64,000 nt of DNA from Colimorpha_A sp045543555 (GTDB lineage Bacteria > Bacillota > Clostridia > Oscillospirales > CAG-272). Where the stretch lies: contig JAZQMQ010000007.1 of the NCBI GenBank assembly GCA_045543555.1, positions 18,220 through 82,219 of the forward strand, given 5' to 3'. The notes below the pieces were generated by a model. It was given only the letters and a program-made list of their open reading frames with translations. It was not told the origin of the DNA and did not search any database. Position 1 is the stretch's first letter; each line of letters opens with the position of its first letter. The position numbers and the translations under genes are program-made. This document shows, in pieces, positions 35,679 through 45,039 of the stretch.

Positions 35679-37328
35679 TTATTTGATTAGCGATGCGATG
35701 GGTTCGGGGATACAAATACCATTAGCTTCATATTTATAATATCTTACGGGGATATCGTAGACATAAAGACCGAAATGGAGAGTGGTGCCTAGCGAGAATC
35801 CTGTGCTACCGACTATACCGATCGGATGGTTCTTTTCAATCACCTGTCCAACCGTTACAGACGTTGAACTCAGATGTGCGTAAAGGGATCTGAGTCCGCC
35901 TCCGTGGTCAACAACAACGGTCTTACCGGAAAGCTCAAGGTCACCAATGTAAACGACCTTACCGGGCAGGCAGGAATAAGCGGTATCTCCGTCCTTAACA
36001 TAATAGTTAACACCTTCATGGAGATAAGTATACTTTGCCTGAGAAAGAATAATTTCAATACCAAACCCCGAACGAACCTTTCTCGTTGTGGGTGGAACTA
36101 TCATATTATCCTCTGTCCAATATACCCTGCCGTTTTCATTGGCAAAATAAGGAGCCATAGTCTGATTGAATTTTGCTATTGTTGTATCGTTTCTGAGCTC
36201 GTTGATTGTTTCAAGCGATATATTCTGCGAGTCTTTACCCGTAGGTCTCTTGGTAAGCTGTAGGGGAATTATCTGAGAAACCTCTCCATAGTTAAAGGTA
36301 AGCTCATAATTAAGCTCTCCGCCGTTTATAGATTCGTATGCAAGAGGAATCGGAACGAGGGCGTGATAATATCCGCCGTATTCAAAGAATCTTGGTGTGA
36401 AATTGATAGAGGGCTTTGAAGAAAATGTTATCTGCGAAGGGTCAACTATATTTTTTGCTGAAATTACAACAAAATCACCGTAGGTAATGTTATCATAAGT
36501 CTTCATATAGAAAACTGCGGGAGAAAGCACGTTTGCGGTGAAGTTGTATTCTGCTTCACCATAGTTGTTTCTGCCCTCTGACTGATACCATTTGGCAGTA
36601 ACGGTTACATCATATACGGTATTATCCGCAAAGAGAGTAGGATCGATCTCATCATAAAGATCATCGAAAACAACCTTTCCGCTTGTGTTTTTTATAACCG
36701 CATAAAGATAGTCGGGCGTATCCGAGAAGGCCATTTCAAGACCGCCTGCGACGTTGCAAGTGGGCTTAAGGCTGGAAGTATTTACTGCGGCATCAATGAA
36801 TTCCCCATCGACACCCGCGTATTTCCAAGTGATCTTGTTAGGAATAACATTGTTTGTGGTTCCAATATTAAGCGTCGGCTGATGAGCCTCAGGGAAAAGC
36901 TCTGTCGCAAACTGTGTGGTTAAAAATTCCGATGCTGCACCCTCGGATATGTGATAAAGATCACCGCCGGGAGTGCGGTAGAAATTGTTATTCGGCTCAG
37001 ATGAAAGATAGTATGTATATTCAAGAACCTTGTTATAACAATGATAGTTTACCGTATAAACTGTATATTCAGACTGATCGGAAGTAAGAGAAGATACCTT
37101 ATCGGATTTATCGTTCATATTTATAAACGATGAGTAAACGTCCGCGCTTCCCTCATTTTCTCTTTCATAAACAAGAAGCTCTCTGCCCGGAATTGAAAGC
37201 TCAAGCTTCGAAACAGAATTCATGGTAACCGGATGCTTTCTGGAATATACTGCCGAGGACAGCGCAATAACGGTAGGCATTATCAGCACAAGACCGACTA
37301 TCACCAGTGTAATTATCTTCTTTTTCAT
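35679..37328 (-). CDS. Membrane-anchored degenerate M23/LytM-domain protein
   Basis: A 549-aa protein: N-terminal signal anchor (about 5-27), a ~390-residue extracellular region without a recognised fold, and a C-terminal LytM/M23 domain (about 420-530). Active members bind zinc with HxxxD and HxH. Here the first motif is HEGVN (His437, Asn441 instead of Asp), the middle His485 is kept (LYAHLS), and HxH reads TLH (Thr516, His518). Two key residues are therefore replaced, so it is probably not a peptidase but a wall-binding or regulatory protein, as in EnvC- or SpoIIQ-like degenerate LytM proteins. AAGGATG precedes the ATG. Confidence 0.85.
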   Translation of the reverse strand: MKKKIITLVIVGLVLIMPTVIALSSAVYSRKHPVTMNSVSKLELSIPGRELLVYERENEGSADVYSSFINMNDKSDKVSSLTSDQSEYTVYTVNYHCYNKVLEYTYYLSSEPNNNFYRTPGGDLYHISEGAASEFLTTQFATELFPEAHQPTLNIGTTNNVIPNKITWKYAGVDGEFIDAAVNTSSLKPTCNVAGGLEMAFSDTPDYLYAVIKNTSGKVVFDDLYDEIDPTLFADNTVYDVTVTAKWYQSEGRNNYGEAEYNFTANVLSPAVFYMKTYDNITYGDFVVISAKNIVDPSQITFSSKPSINFTPRFFEYGGYYHALVPIPLAYESINGGELNYELTFNYGEVSQIIPLQLTKRPTGKDSQNISLETINELRNDTTIAKFNQTMAPYFANENGRVYWTEDNMIVPPTTRKVRSGFGIEIILSQAKYTYLHEGVNYYVKDGDTAYSCLPGKVVYIGDLELSGKTVVVDHGGGLRSLYAHLSSTSVTVGQVIEKNHPIGIVGSTGFSLGTTLHFGLYVYDIPVRYYKYEANGICIPEPIASLIK

Positions 37329-37392
37329 TATATCATCCTTTCAAAACGACAAATTTCGTCACTATGGAAACATTTTCTGCTTATACAGTATT

Positions 37393-37422
37393 ATTATACA
37401 CTAAACGAGTGGCAACAGTCAA
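37393..37422 (-). promoter_or_regulatory. Promoter of the M23-like gene
   Basis: Minus strand: TTGACT (37422-37417), 18-base spacer, TATAAT (37398-37393). Confidence 0.65.
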
Positions 37423-37547
37423 TAGCAATAACGAAAAAATAAAAACTCAACAGTAAATAAAAAATAAATTGCAAAAACTGTTTTCTTTATTTGAGTTTTG
37501 TGTTATAATGTAATTAAACGAGCATTTTTTAAACGCCGAAAGGAATT

Positions 37548-38423
37548 ATGGTAATGGATAACGAGATTAAAGCCGTTATAAATAATAAATCAAATAACTC
37601 CTTTACGTTTTCACGCCCGATCGGCTTTGATCTTAATCAGATATTTGATTGCGGACAGTCCTTTCGATTTTCTCCCTGCGGTGACAACGCATTTTCCGGT
37701 ATTGCTCACGGAAAATATATAATCATTTCACAAACTGACAGCTCGGTTACCATAGATAGTTGCTTTCCCGACGATTTTGAAAATATTTGGAAAAAATATT
37801 TTTCTCTCGACGTTGATTATAACGCCTTGCGCTCTGAGATAGTCTCAATACGTCCAAATGATGCAGTTCTTTCAGAAGCGATGAAATACGGAAAAGGAAT
37901 CCGCCTTTTAAGACAGGACAAATGGGAGACACTTTGCTCATTTATTATATCGCAAAACAACAACATTCCCCGTATCCGTTCGCTTATTGAGGCAATATCG
38001 GAAAAATACGGAAATATAATCGAAAATGGAGATAATACATACTACTCCTTCCCTTCAGCTACAGTAATAGCAGATGCAGGCGTTGATGCATTAAGAGAGC
38101 TTAAGGTAGGATTTAGAGCTCCATACATAATTGATGCCGCAACAAAGGTCGCAAGCGGTGAAATAGATCTTGATCAACTTGATCTTCTCCCGACAGACGA
38201 GCTTTTAAACAAGCTTATGACAATAAAGGGTGTCGGACTCAAGGTTGCTTCTTGTGTAACGCTTTTCGCTTACGGAAGACTCGATTCTTTCCCAATCGAC
38301 GTTTGGGTAAAGCGTGTCCTTGAAAAATATTACCCCGAAGGATTTGATCATACGGTTCTTGGAAATACCGCGGGGCTTGTTCAGCAATATCTATTCTACT
38401 ACGAAAGGTACAGAAATTCGTAA
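37548..38423 (+). CDS. 8-oxoguanine DNA glycosylase/AP lyase (OGG1 family)
   Basis: HhH-GPD DNA repair glycosylase (291 aa) that removes 8-oxoguanine opposite C. The N-terminal OGG domain (IFDCGQSFRF) is followed by the helix-hairpin-helix (MTIKGVGLKVASCVTLF) with catalytic Lys232 and, 19 residues later, Asp251 (PIDVWVKR); the same spacing separates Lys249 and Asp268 in human OGG1. This is an eukaryote-type OGG form found in many Clostridia. ATG 37548 has AAAGGA upstream; ATG 37554 is an alternative. The next gene starts one base after its stop. Confidence 0.92.
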   Translation: MVMDNEIKAVINNKSNNSFTFSRPIGFDLNQIFDCGQSFRFSPCGDNAFSGIAHGKYIIISQTDSSVTIDSCFPDDFENIWKKYFSLDVDYNALRSEIVSIRPNDAVLSEAMKYGKGIRLLRQDKWETLCSFIISQNNNIPRIRSLIEAISEKYGNIIENGDNTYYSFPSATVIADAGVDALRELKVGFRAPYIIDAATKVASGEIDLDQLDLLPTDELLNKLMTIKGVGLKVASCVTLFAYGRLDSFPIDVWVKRVLEKYYPEGFDHTVLGNTAGLVQQYLFYYERYRNS

Positions 38424-38424
38424 T

Positions 38425-39594
38425 ATGATATCAATCCTTGCCAAAATATTCATGAAAAATCCTAACGACTTCAAAAACAGCAAAGTACGCTCTTCATACG
38501 GAATACTTTGCGGAATCGTAGGAATAATACTTAACCTAATTCTTTGCGCTCTAAAGCTTTTCGTATCGTACCTGACAGGCTCGGTATCAGTAGCGGCTGA
38601 CGCATTCAACAATTTAGGAGATGCGGGATCGTCGGTTATTACACTCATAGGATTTAAGCTTGCCTCCCAGAAGCCCGACCCCTCCCATCCCTTCGGTCAC
38701 GGAAGAATCGAATACCTGTCGGCGCTCATCGTATCCATGCTTATTGTCCTCATGGGATTTGAGCTTGGTAAAAGCTCCTTCAACAAGATTATCGGCGGAG
38801 GAAGCACACAATTCAGCTGGATAGCGATAATCATACTTTCAGTCTCAATATTGGTAAAGCTTTACATATTCCTATACAACAAAAGCGTAGGCAAAAAAAT
38901 CGACTCACAGGCAATGCTTGCGACCTCGGTTGACTCACTGTCCGACTGTATTTCAACCTTTGCCGTTCTTATCTGCACCGTGTTAAGCAGGTTTTCCTCC
39001 TTCAATTTCGACGGTTGGTGCGGTCTTGCCGTTTCAGTATTTATTCTCATATCGGGAATCAAGGCAGTAAAAGAAACTATGGATCCGCTTCTCGGAACAC
39101 CGCCCGACTCCGATTTCGTATCCGAGATAGAAAAGATAGTTACGTCGTATCCCGAGATAATCGGAATTCACGACCTTATTGTCCATAATTACGGCCCCGG
39201 ACGCATAATGATAAGCCTACACGCAGAGGTTTCACAAAACATTGATATTTTAATAGCCCATGACATTATTGACAATGCCGAAAATGAGTTAAGAAACAGT
39301 CTCAGCTGCAGCGCAGTCATTCATCTTGACCCGATCTCAACAGAAGATGAAAGAGTTAACGAGATCAAGCATAAAATAAACGAGCTTGCAAAAGCAATTG
39401 ACCCATCAGTATCAATCCACGACTTCAGAATGGTCGTAGGCGACACTCACACAAATCTCATTTTTGATATGGTCGTTCCGTATAATGTCAAACGATCCGA
39501 CGAGGATATAAAAAGCGAAATGTCCCGTCTTGTAAAGGTTATAGACAGTAGCTTTATAACAGTAATAAGCATCGATCACGATTATTCGATCTGA
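38425..39594 (+). CDS. Cation diffusion facilitator (CDF) family transporter
   Basis: Proton-coupled divalent metal exporter (389 aa). The ATG at 38425, one base after the glycosylase stop, is preferred; the frame runs open further upstream through that gene. Six membrane helices lie in the first ~210 residues, with metal-site motifs DAFNNLGDAGS in helix 2 and the HPFGHGRIEYLSA loop between helices 2 and 3. The C-terminal ~170 residues form the cytoplasmic ferredoxin-like domain (DLIVHNYGPGRIMISLHAEV). Metal specificity (Mn, Zn, Fe or Co) cannot be read reliably. It is translationally coupled to the repair gene. Confidence 0.92.
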   Translation: MISILAKIFMKNPNDFKNSKVRSSYGILCGIVGIILNLILCALKLFVSYLTGSVSVAADAFNNLGDAGSSVITLIGFKLASQKPDPSHPFGHGRIEYLSALIVSMLIVLMGFELGKSSFNKIIGGGSTQFSWIAIIILSVSILVKLYIFLYNKSVGKKIDSQAMLATSVDSLSDCISTFAVLICTVLSRFSSFNFDGWCGLAVSVFILISGIKAVKETMDPLLGTPPDSDFVSEIEKIVTSYPEIIGIHDLIVHNYGPGRIMISLHAEVSQNIDILIAHDIIDNAENELRNSLSCSAVIHLDPISTEDERVNEIKHKINELAKAIDPSVSIHDFRMVVGDTHTNLIFDMVVPYNVKRSDEDIKSEMSRLVKVIDSSFITVISIDHDYSI

Positions 39595-39605
39595 AAGGAT
39601 TAGCT

Positions 39606-39968
39606 ATGGATTTCTGGCACGAATTCACAAAAAGTGTTTCCAACGCTGCATCAAGCACCGCAAAGGAAGCAGAAAAGCTAACTGACAAAGCAAAGGTAAA
39701 ATACCGCATCTCATTTCTCAAAACCAAGCTCGATGAGTCCTATGTTATCGTCGGGCAGCTTCGTTATGCGGAAAGCAGAGGCGAAAAGGTCTGCAAGGAG
39801 ATGTACGATTCACTTTTTGAGCAGATAACCGATCTAAATAACCAGATAAATAATCTCGAAGAAAAGCTTTCAGACCTTCGCAATCTGGCTTCATGCAAGA
39901 AATGCGGAGCAAGAATTAATAAAAAAGGCTGTTCCTTCTGTCCCAAATGCGGAGACAAGATAGACTGA
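39606..39968 (+). CDS. Small coiled-coil protein with C-terminal zinc ribbon (hypothetical)
   Basis: A 120-aa protein: helical N-terminal region (about 5-40), a coiled coil (about 60-95, LFEQITDLNNQINNLEEKL), and a C-terminal zinc ribbon with CxxC pairs CKKCG and CPKCG. Small proteins of this layout are common in Clostridia and are called zinc-ribbon domain proteins; function is unknown. GAAAGG precedes the ATG. It lies 11 bases after the CDF gene and 21 bases before the ABC-F gene, so these are probably one transcript. Confidence 0.75.
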   Translation: MDFWHEFTKSVSNAASSTAKEAEKLTDKAKVKYRISFLKTKLDESYVIVGQLRYAESRGEKVCKEMYDSLFEQITDLNNQINNLEEKLSDLRNLASCKKCGARINKKGCSFCPKCGDKID

Positions 39969-39989
39969 TACCGAAAGGCATAATATTTA

Positions 39990-41888
39990 ATGATATCGAT
40001 CAACTGTGAAAACGTCAGCCTCTCTTTCGGTGCTGACACGATTCTCGACAATATAACATTTGCCATAAACGACGGTGAGAAGCTCGGAATTATAGGCGTA
40101 AACGGTGCCGGTAAATCGTCGTTGTTTTCCATCATTACGGGCAAATACGAGGCAACGGGCGGAGCTGTATATGTCGCCAAAGGACATACCTTGGGTCTTC
40201 TTGAGCAAAACGTATGCTACGAAAGCTCACGAACTATCCTCGATGAAGCCTACGAGACATTCTCCGACCTGCTAAAAGACGAAAAAGCGCTTGAGGATCT
40301 AAGAATCAAGGCAGTAAAAAGCGGCAGCGAAGATGATGCCAGACGCTTCTCTTCCCTGCAAGAAAGCTTCACTCAAAGAGGTGGCTACGAATTCCGCGGA
40401 AGGTGTAAAGGAATTCTTAAAAATCTCGGACTTAACGAAAGCTTCTGGGACAAAAGTGTTTCCTCTCTCAGCGGCGGCCAAAAAACAAGACTTTCTCTTG
40501 CCTGTCTTCTCCTTCGTGATCCCGATATACTCATGCTCGACGAGCCTACGAACCATTTGGATTTTGAGGCTATGTTCTGGCTTGAGGGCTACCTTAAAGC
40601 AAGTAAAAAAACCGTTCTTGTAATTTCCCATGACAGATATTTTCTCGATTCGGTTGTCGGAAGTATTCTTGAAATTGAAAACTGTAAGGGAAAGCTATAT
40701 CACGGGAACTATACCTCTTTTCTCGCTCAAAAGGAGACCGTCCGTGAGATACAGGAAAGGCACTATCAAAATCAGCAAAAAGAGATCAAGCGTATAGAAG
40801 CTTATATCGAGCAGCAAAGACGTTGGAACCGCGAAAGGAATATTATAGCTGCGGAAAGCCGTCAAAAGCAGCTCGATAAAATGGAGAAAATAGACCGTCC
40901 CGAAAACCTTCCTGACAAGGTAAGAATGCGATTTGAATCATCGGGAACAAGCGGAAACGACGTAATGTCGATCTCTCGACTTAAAAAAGGCTATCCCGAT
41001 AAGCTCCTCTTTGAGGAATTCAACTATCAGCTAAAAAAAGGGGACCGTCTGTTCATTTGCGGAGAAAACGGATGTGGAAAATCCACTCTAATCAAGATAC
41101 TCGCAGGCAGACTGTCTGCAGACAATGGTAGTGTGATATACGGAGCAAACGTCAAGGTGGGCTACTACGATCAGGAAAATCAAGATCTTCATCCGCAAAA
41201 CACAGTTCTGGATGAAGTATGGAATACCTATCCAAATATGCCCGAAACACTTCTTCGAAACACACTTGCATTGTTTTTGTTCAAGGGCGATGACGTCATG
41301 AAGCGTGTTTCCCTTCTAAGCGGCGGTGAAAAGGCAAGGCTTACCCTTTCCAAGCTTATGCTTTCAAAAATGAATCTTCTGATCCTCGATGAGCCAACTA
41401 ACCATCTCGACATAAATTCAAGAGAGGTGCTTGAAAAAGCGATCAGCGATTTTGAAGGTACAGTTATTGCCGTGTCTCACGACAGATATTTCGTAAATAA
41501 GCTTGCAACAAGGATCGCAGACTTCGGTGCTGTCGAAAAAAGAAGAATATATTCATACGAGGGAACCTTTAACGATTATCTTGAGCATAAGAAAACGCTT
41601 ATAAAAAAAGAAGAAGCTACCGTTTCAGCCCCGATAACCGCTTCAAAAGAACAATATTTAAACGCAAAGCGCGACCAAGCTGAGCAAAGGAAACAGCAAA
41701 GACGATTAATTAAGGCAAAAGAAGACATTATCTCTTGTGAAGCGCGTATTGAAGAAATTAACGCGGAGCTAAGTCAGGACAAGTTCTTCGATTACGTAGA
41801 ACTGACAAAGCTGTCCGAGGAGCTTGAAGCTTGTGAAAACAAGCTGCTTGAGCTTTATGAACTCATAGACGAGCTTGAAGGGCTTTAA
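39990..41888 (+). CDS. ABC-F protein, Uup/YdiF-like
   Basis: Tandem soluble ATPase (632 aa) of the ABC-F translation-factor group. Both sites look complete: NBD1 GVNGAGKSS, LSGGQKTRLSLA, LMLDEPTNHLD; NBD2 GENGCGKST, LSGGEKARLTLS, LILDEPTNHLD. The inter-domain linker (about 240-320) is long and charged (P-site tRNA interaction motif), and a C-terminal coiled coil (about 560-630) is the Uup/YdiF feature. It probably rescues or times ribosomes; resistance to antibiotics is not implied. It differs from the ABC-F at 27534 in keeping both ATPase centres. Confidence 0.92.
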   Translation: MISINCENVSLSFGADTILDNITFAINDGEKLGIIGVNGAGKSSLFSIITGKYEATGGAVYVAKGHTLGLLEQNVCYESSRTILDEAYETFSDLLKDEKALEDLRIKAVKSGSEDDARRFSSLQESFTQRGGYEFRGRCKGILKNLGLNESFWDKSVSSLSGGQKTRLSLACLLLRDPDILMLDEPTNHLDFEAMFWLEGYLKASKKTVLVISHDRYFLDSVVGSILEIENCKGKLYHGNYTSFLAQKETVREIQERHYQNQQKEIKRIEAYIEQQRRWNRERNIIAAESRQKQLDKMEKIDRPENLPDKVRMRFESSGTSGNDVMSISRLKKGYPDKLLFEEFNYQLKKGDRLFICGENGCGKSTLIKILAGRLSADNGSVIYGANVKVGYYDQENQDLHPQNTVLDEVWNTYPNMPETLLRNTLALFLFKGDDVMKRVSLLSGGEKARLTLSKLMLSKMNLLILDEPTNHLDINSREVLEKAISDFEGTVIAVSHDRYFVNKLATRIADFGAVEKRRIYSYEGTFNDYLEHKKTLIKKEEATVSAPITASKEQYLNAKRDQAEQRKQQRRLIKAKEDIISCEARIEEINAELSQDKFFDYVELTKLSEELEACENKLLELYELIDELEGL

Positions 41889-41894
41889 AAAGCA

Positions 41895-41924
41895 TTTCCC
41901 CTTCGCTATTCTGCGCAGGGGAAA
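41895..41924 (+). terminator. Hairpin after the Uup-like gene
   Basis: TTTCCCC/GGGGAAA stem (41895-41901 with 41918-41924) with an inner CGC/GCG pairing. The T tract is weak. Confidence 0.6.
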
Positions 41925-41962
41925 ACTAATTTCAAAAAAAATAAATTATTTTCAAAAAAGGC

Positions 41963-41991
41963 TTGACAAATCAAGTTGTTTCTGCTATAAT
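41963..41991 (+). promoter_or_regulatory. Promoter of tRNA-Thr
   Basis: TTGACA (41963-41968), 17-base spacer, TATAAT (41986-41991); full consensus. Confidence 0.9.
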
Positions 41992-42004
41992 ATCTACCGT
42001 TGAT

Positions 42005-42080
42005 GCTGCTATGGCTCAGTTGGTAGAGCACATCCTTGGTAAGGATGAGGTCATCAGTTCGACTCTGATTAGCAGCTCCA
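42005..42080 (+). tRNA. tRNA-Thr (anticodon GGU)
   Basis: A 76-base cloverleaf: acceptor GCTGCTA/TAGCAGC perfect, anticodon stem CATCC/GGATG with loop TTGGTAA (anticodon GGT at 42038-42040), CCA encoded. It has its own consensus promoter and terminator. Confidence 0.97.
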
Positions 42081-42081
42081 G

Positions 42082-42110
42082 CCCCTCACAATAGTGAGGG
42101 GTTTTCTTTT
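42082..42110 (+). terminator. Terminator of tRNA-Thr
   Basis: CCCCTCAC/GTGAGGGG stem (42082-42089 with 42094-42101) followed by TTTTCTTTTT. Confidence 0.92.
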
Positions 42111-42323
42111 TGCAGAACATAAAAAATCATTGTTTTTACGCTGTTATTCTTAACGAATTATTTGAATGAATTAATAATCTGCGGAGTACTTTTTTCTTGC
42201 AGATTGTTTATATGATGGAATTTACAAAAAGTCTCCCCCGAAGGAGTCGCTTAAAACACGAGCAAACCTAATGTGTACACGTTTTGCCGATAGCCGACAA
42301 TTATAAAAAGTGAGGTTATTATT
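42111..42323. other. AT-rich gap, no gene seen
   Basis: No reading frame of useful length, no RNA gene and no convincing promoter. A weak inverted repeat (ATCTGC/GCAGAT near 42177-42205) is the only structure. It precedes a decayed gene and may itself be decaying sequence. Confidence 0.4.
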
Positions 42324-42819
42324 ATGTCTGTTGTGCTTAGAAAAATGACGGATGATGAATTCAAGACTTTGTACAAAGAAGGTATTGAACATTACACTCA
42401 AGGACTCATGGAAGAACGAAATTTTATTTATGAAAATGCAAAGCTACAGGCAATTAAGGAATTTTCCGATATCCTTCCCAACGGTTTGCAGACAGAAAAT
42501 AATTTACCGATGGCAATTGCAGAGAAAAACAGTGGAGAAACTGTGGGATTTATTTGTGTTCTCCATAAAGGTGAAAATGAGAATTAAATGTGCTATATAT
42601 AATTTCTCTATCTGTGAAGCTAAACGGCGTAGAAGGTATGCAACCGCAGCCTTGAATATTGTGGAACAAGATGCTGCAAAAGCCGGGTGTCTTGTTAGTA
42701 TATTATTCGTAAAAGACAGCAACAGTGCCGCAAGAGCATTGTATCACAAATGCGGTTACAAAGATTATAGGCAAGATGGGTATGGAAAATATATGTTGAA
42801 AGATTTGTGTAATCCATAA
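42324..42819 (+). pseudogene. Frameshifted GNAT-family N-acetyltransferase
   Basis: An 87-codon frame (42324-42587) encodes the N-terminal half of a GNAT acetyltransferase, ending GETVGFICVLHKGENEN and stop. The C-terminal half continues in the next frame from about 42600 (FSICEAKRRRRYATAAL, KAGCLVSILFVKDSNSAARALYHKCGYK), which holds the acetyl-CoA loop (normally RRxG[YF]A; here RRRRYA) and the usual N-SARALYxKCGY end. A shift to the +1 frame and a TAA at 42585 separate the halves. Together they match one intact protein of ~165 aa. Either a real pseudogene or a sequencing error; the lost loop glycine supports decay. Confidence 0.85.
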
Positions 42820-42862
42820 GAAAAGCGTATCATATATACACCCCCCATATATTGAACAAAAT

Positions 42863-42903
42863 AATTTCCCGACAGATCATTTCAGATCTGTCGGGAAATT
42901 TAT
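42863..42903 (-). terminator. Terminator of the nucleoside-transport operon
   Basis: A perfect 16-base stem (42863-42878 with 42885-42900) with a six-base loop, T-rich on the minus-strand downstream side. Confidence 0.85.
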
Positions 42904-42955
42904 TGTTTACCGCATTATTCCGATAAGGACAACACGCTTTTAGTGTGAATATTTA

Positions 42956-43942
42956 TTATCTTTCTTCTCTGAAGTAGTTGATTCCCAAACCTGCCGGAGG
43001 CTGATTTTCTCTCTTATTTCTGATACTTGAAATAATAAGAACGACAATCGTTACAACGTAAGGAAGCATCTTCAAAAGAGGCGTAGTGCTCATATTGAGC
43101 TTCAGTGCCCTTATTGACGGGAGATAGAAGCCGCAAATGTAGAGACATCCGAAAACGATAGATCCCAGGATACTCAAAGACGGTCTCCAAAGTGCAAATA
43201 TTACAAGCGCTATAGATAACCAACCGAGGGGCTCAATGCTAAGATAAGACTCCTGTGAGCCTGAGAAATCCATAACGTAATAAAATCCGCCCAAGCCTGC
43301 TATACCACTTCCTATACAGGTTGCAATATATTTGTAGCGTGTAACATTGATTCCGACAGCATCAGCAGTAGCAGGATTTTCTCCCACCGCTCTTAAGTGA
43401 AGACCAATCTTAGTCTTATTCAAAACGATTGAAGTTGCAATAGCAATTATTATTGCAAGGAATACCATAGGTCCGCAATAGCTCATATCGTGCATGATAG
43501 TGCCCGGCTTTGCTTGAGCAAAAGGATATCTGTAGAAATTGAGGGCATACAGATATTTGCTTTCGGTAAGTCCGGCAAAGATGTATTCCATCGCACCCAC
43601 GCCGAAAATCGTCATTGTAAGACCTGTAACGTTTTGGTTTGCACGTAAGGTAACCGTCAGGAAGCTGTAAAGAGCTCCCATTGCCGCAGCTGTAAGAAAT
43701 GCTGCCACAATACCTATAATGACAATGAGTGCCGGATGTACAATTCCCTTTTCCGAGCTTATCATAAGTGTTTGAAGAACCGAGCAACCGCCCGCTGCTC
43801 CCATACACATAATTCCGGGGATACCGAGATTAAGATGTCCGCTCTTTTCCGTAATGATCTCACCTGTTGAACCGTACAAGAATGTCATTCCGAGGGGGAT
43901 GGCACTCATCAAAAACTTAAATACAGCGTGAATAACGTCCAT
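42956..43942 (-). CDS. Nucleoside ABC transporter permease (NupQ/YufQ-like)
   Basis: A 328-aa permease of the branched-chain-amino-acid/sugar permease superfamily with about eight to nine membrane helices. The conserved N-terminal segment GSTGEIITEKSGHLNLGIPGIM and the internal KTKIGLHLRAVGENPATADAVGINV are diagnostic of the BMP-linked nucleoside importers. It is the last gene of the operon, two bases after the other permease, and the two form the membrane channel. Confidence 0.9.
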   Translation of the reverse strand: MDVIHAVFKFLMSAIPLGMTFLYGSTGEIITEKSGHLNLGIPGIMCMGAAGGCSVLQTLMISSEKGIVHPALIVIIGIVAAFLTAAAMGALYSFLTVTLRANQNVTGLTMTIFGVGAMEYIFAGLTESKYLYALNFYRYPFAQAKPGTIMHDMSYCGPMVFLAIIIAIATSIVLNKTKIGLHLRAVGENPATADAVGINVTRYKYIATCIGSGIAGLGGFYYVMDFSGSQESYLSIEPLGWLSIALVIFALWRPSLSILGSIVFGCLYICGFYLPSIRALKLNMSTTPLLKMLPYVVTIVVLIISSIRNKRENQPPAGLGINYFREER

Positions 43943-43944
43943 AA

Positions 43945-45039
43945 TTATGCCTCTCCCTTCTTATTCGCTTTTTTTAAATTGAACGCAAGCTCATAGTTAA
44001 TAAAGAACTCACATCCGACGATAAAGAACAGGATGATTCCGATTATAACGTTCGGAAGCGAATCGCTCATACCGAAATCCTGCGACATTTGCGCAACACC
44101 CTGCTGAAGAAAAATTACAAGGAACGAAGTTCCTACCATCACAATGGGATTGAATTTTGCAAGCCAGGAAACCATTATTGCGGTAAAGCCCTGTCCGCCG
44201 ACGGATTCGGAATTGACCGTACGGTCAAGACCTCCGACGATCAAGAAGCCCGCAAGTCCGCAAATAGCACCCGACACGATCATCGTTCTGATAATTACCT
44301 TAGGAACGTTAATACCAACGTAACGTGCAGTCTTTTCGCTTTCTCCGACAACCGATATCTCATATCCCTGCTTGCTGTAGCCGAGATAGAAATGCATTAT
44401 GACCGTCAGAACCGCAACTATCAATATGATAAGAAGGTATTGCTCGCCCGCATATCCGCTTCCTATCGTCGGAAACAAGCCGTGTTCCTCAAGACGCGGA
44501 AGCGTACTTGATCCATTCGGGGTCCAAAGAAGAAGGAAATATGCTACGAGATAGCTTGCAATATAGTTCATCATAAGAGTGAACAGCGACTCGTTTGTGT
44601 TCCATATCGATTTGAACACAGCGGGGATTCCTCCCCAAATCGCACCTGCGAGCAGTGCGCACACGAACATTATCACGATCAGAAGCCAATCCGGGACCTC
44701 ACCGCCAAGGTAATGCAGACACGCCGCTGTTGCAAGACATCCGACGAGCACCTGACCTTCAGCACCTATGTTCCAGAAACGCATACGGAATGCAGGTGTA
44801 ACTGCAAGCGAGATGCAAAGAAGGATAGATATGTCCTTTATAAGCTTCCAAATTCGTCTGTCAGTGCCGAATGAGCCATCCAACATTGAGCCGAGAAATT
44901 CATCGGGCGTTCTCTTTTCAAGAACGTAAATGAGTATAGAGCAGAACAGAAATGCACAAACAAGCGCAATTGCTCTTATGAGAAGAGATTTCCAAGCAGG
45001 CATCGTATCCCGCTTTTTAAGGTGAACCAGTCCGCCCAT
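43945..45039 (-). CDS. Nucleoside ABC transporter permease (NupP/YufP-like)
   Basis: A 364-aa permease with a longer N-terminus and about nine helices. Segments FWNIGAEGQVLVGCLA and GYEISVVGESEKTARYVGINV mark the first permease of BMP-type transporters. Its ATG overlaps the ATPase stop codon by one base (TAATG), so translation is coupled. It pairs with the product of the next gene. Confidence 0.9.
   Translation of the reverse strand: MGGLVHLKKRDTMPAWKSLLIRAIALVCAFLFCSILIYVLEKRTPDEFLGSMLDGSFGTDRRIWKLIKDISILLCISLAVTPAFRMRFWNIGAEGQVLVGCLATAACLHYLGGEVPDWLLIVIMFVCALLAGAIWGGIPAVFKSIWNTNESLFTLMMNYIASYLVAYFLLLWTPNGSSTLPRLEEHGLFPTIGSGYAGEQYLLIILIVAVLTVIMHFYLGYSKQGYEISVVGESEKTARYVGINVPKVIIRTMIVSGAICGLAGFLIVGGLDRTVNSESVGGQGFTAIMVSWLAKFNPIVMVGTSFLVIFLQQGVAQMSQDFGMSDSLPNVIIGIILFFIVGCEFFINYELAFNLKKANKKGEA

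Noticed and set aside
39990..41888. Antibiotic-resistance ABC-F protein
   Set aside because: Linker and C-terminal coiled coil match the housekeeping Uup/YdiF type; there is no evidence for a resistance subtype.
42324..42819. Two overlapping small genes instead of one broken gene
   Set aside because: The two frames encode consecutive halves of a single GNAT fold; the second has no ribosome binding site of its own.
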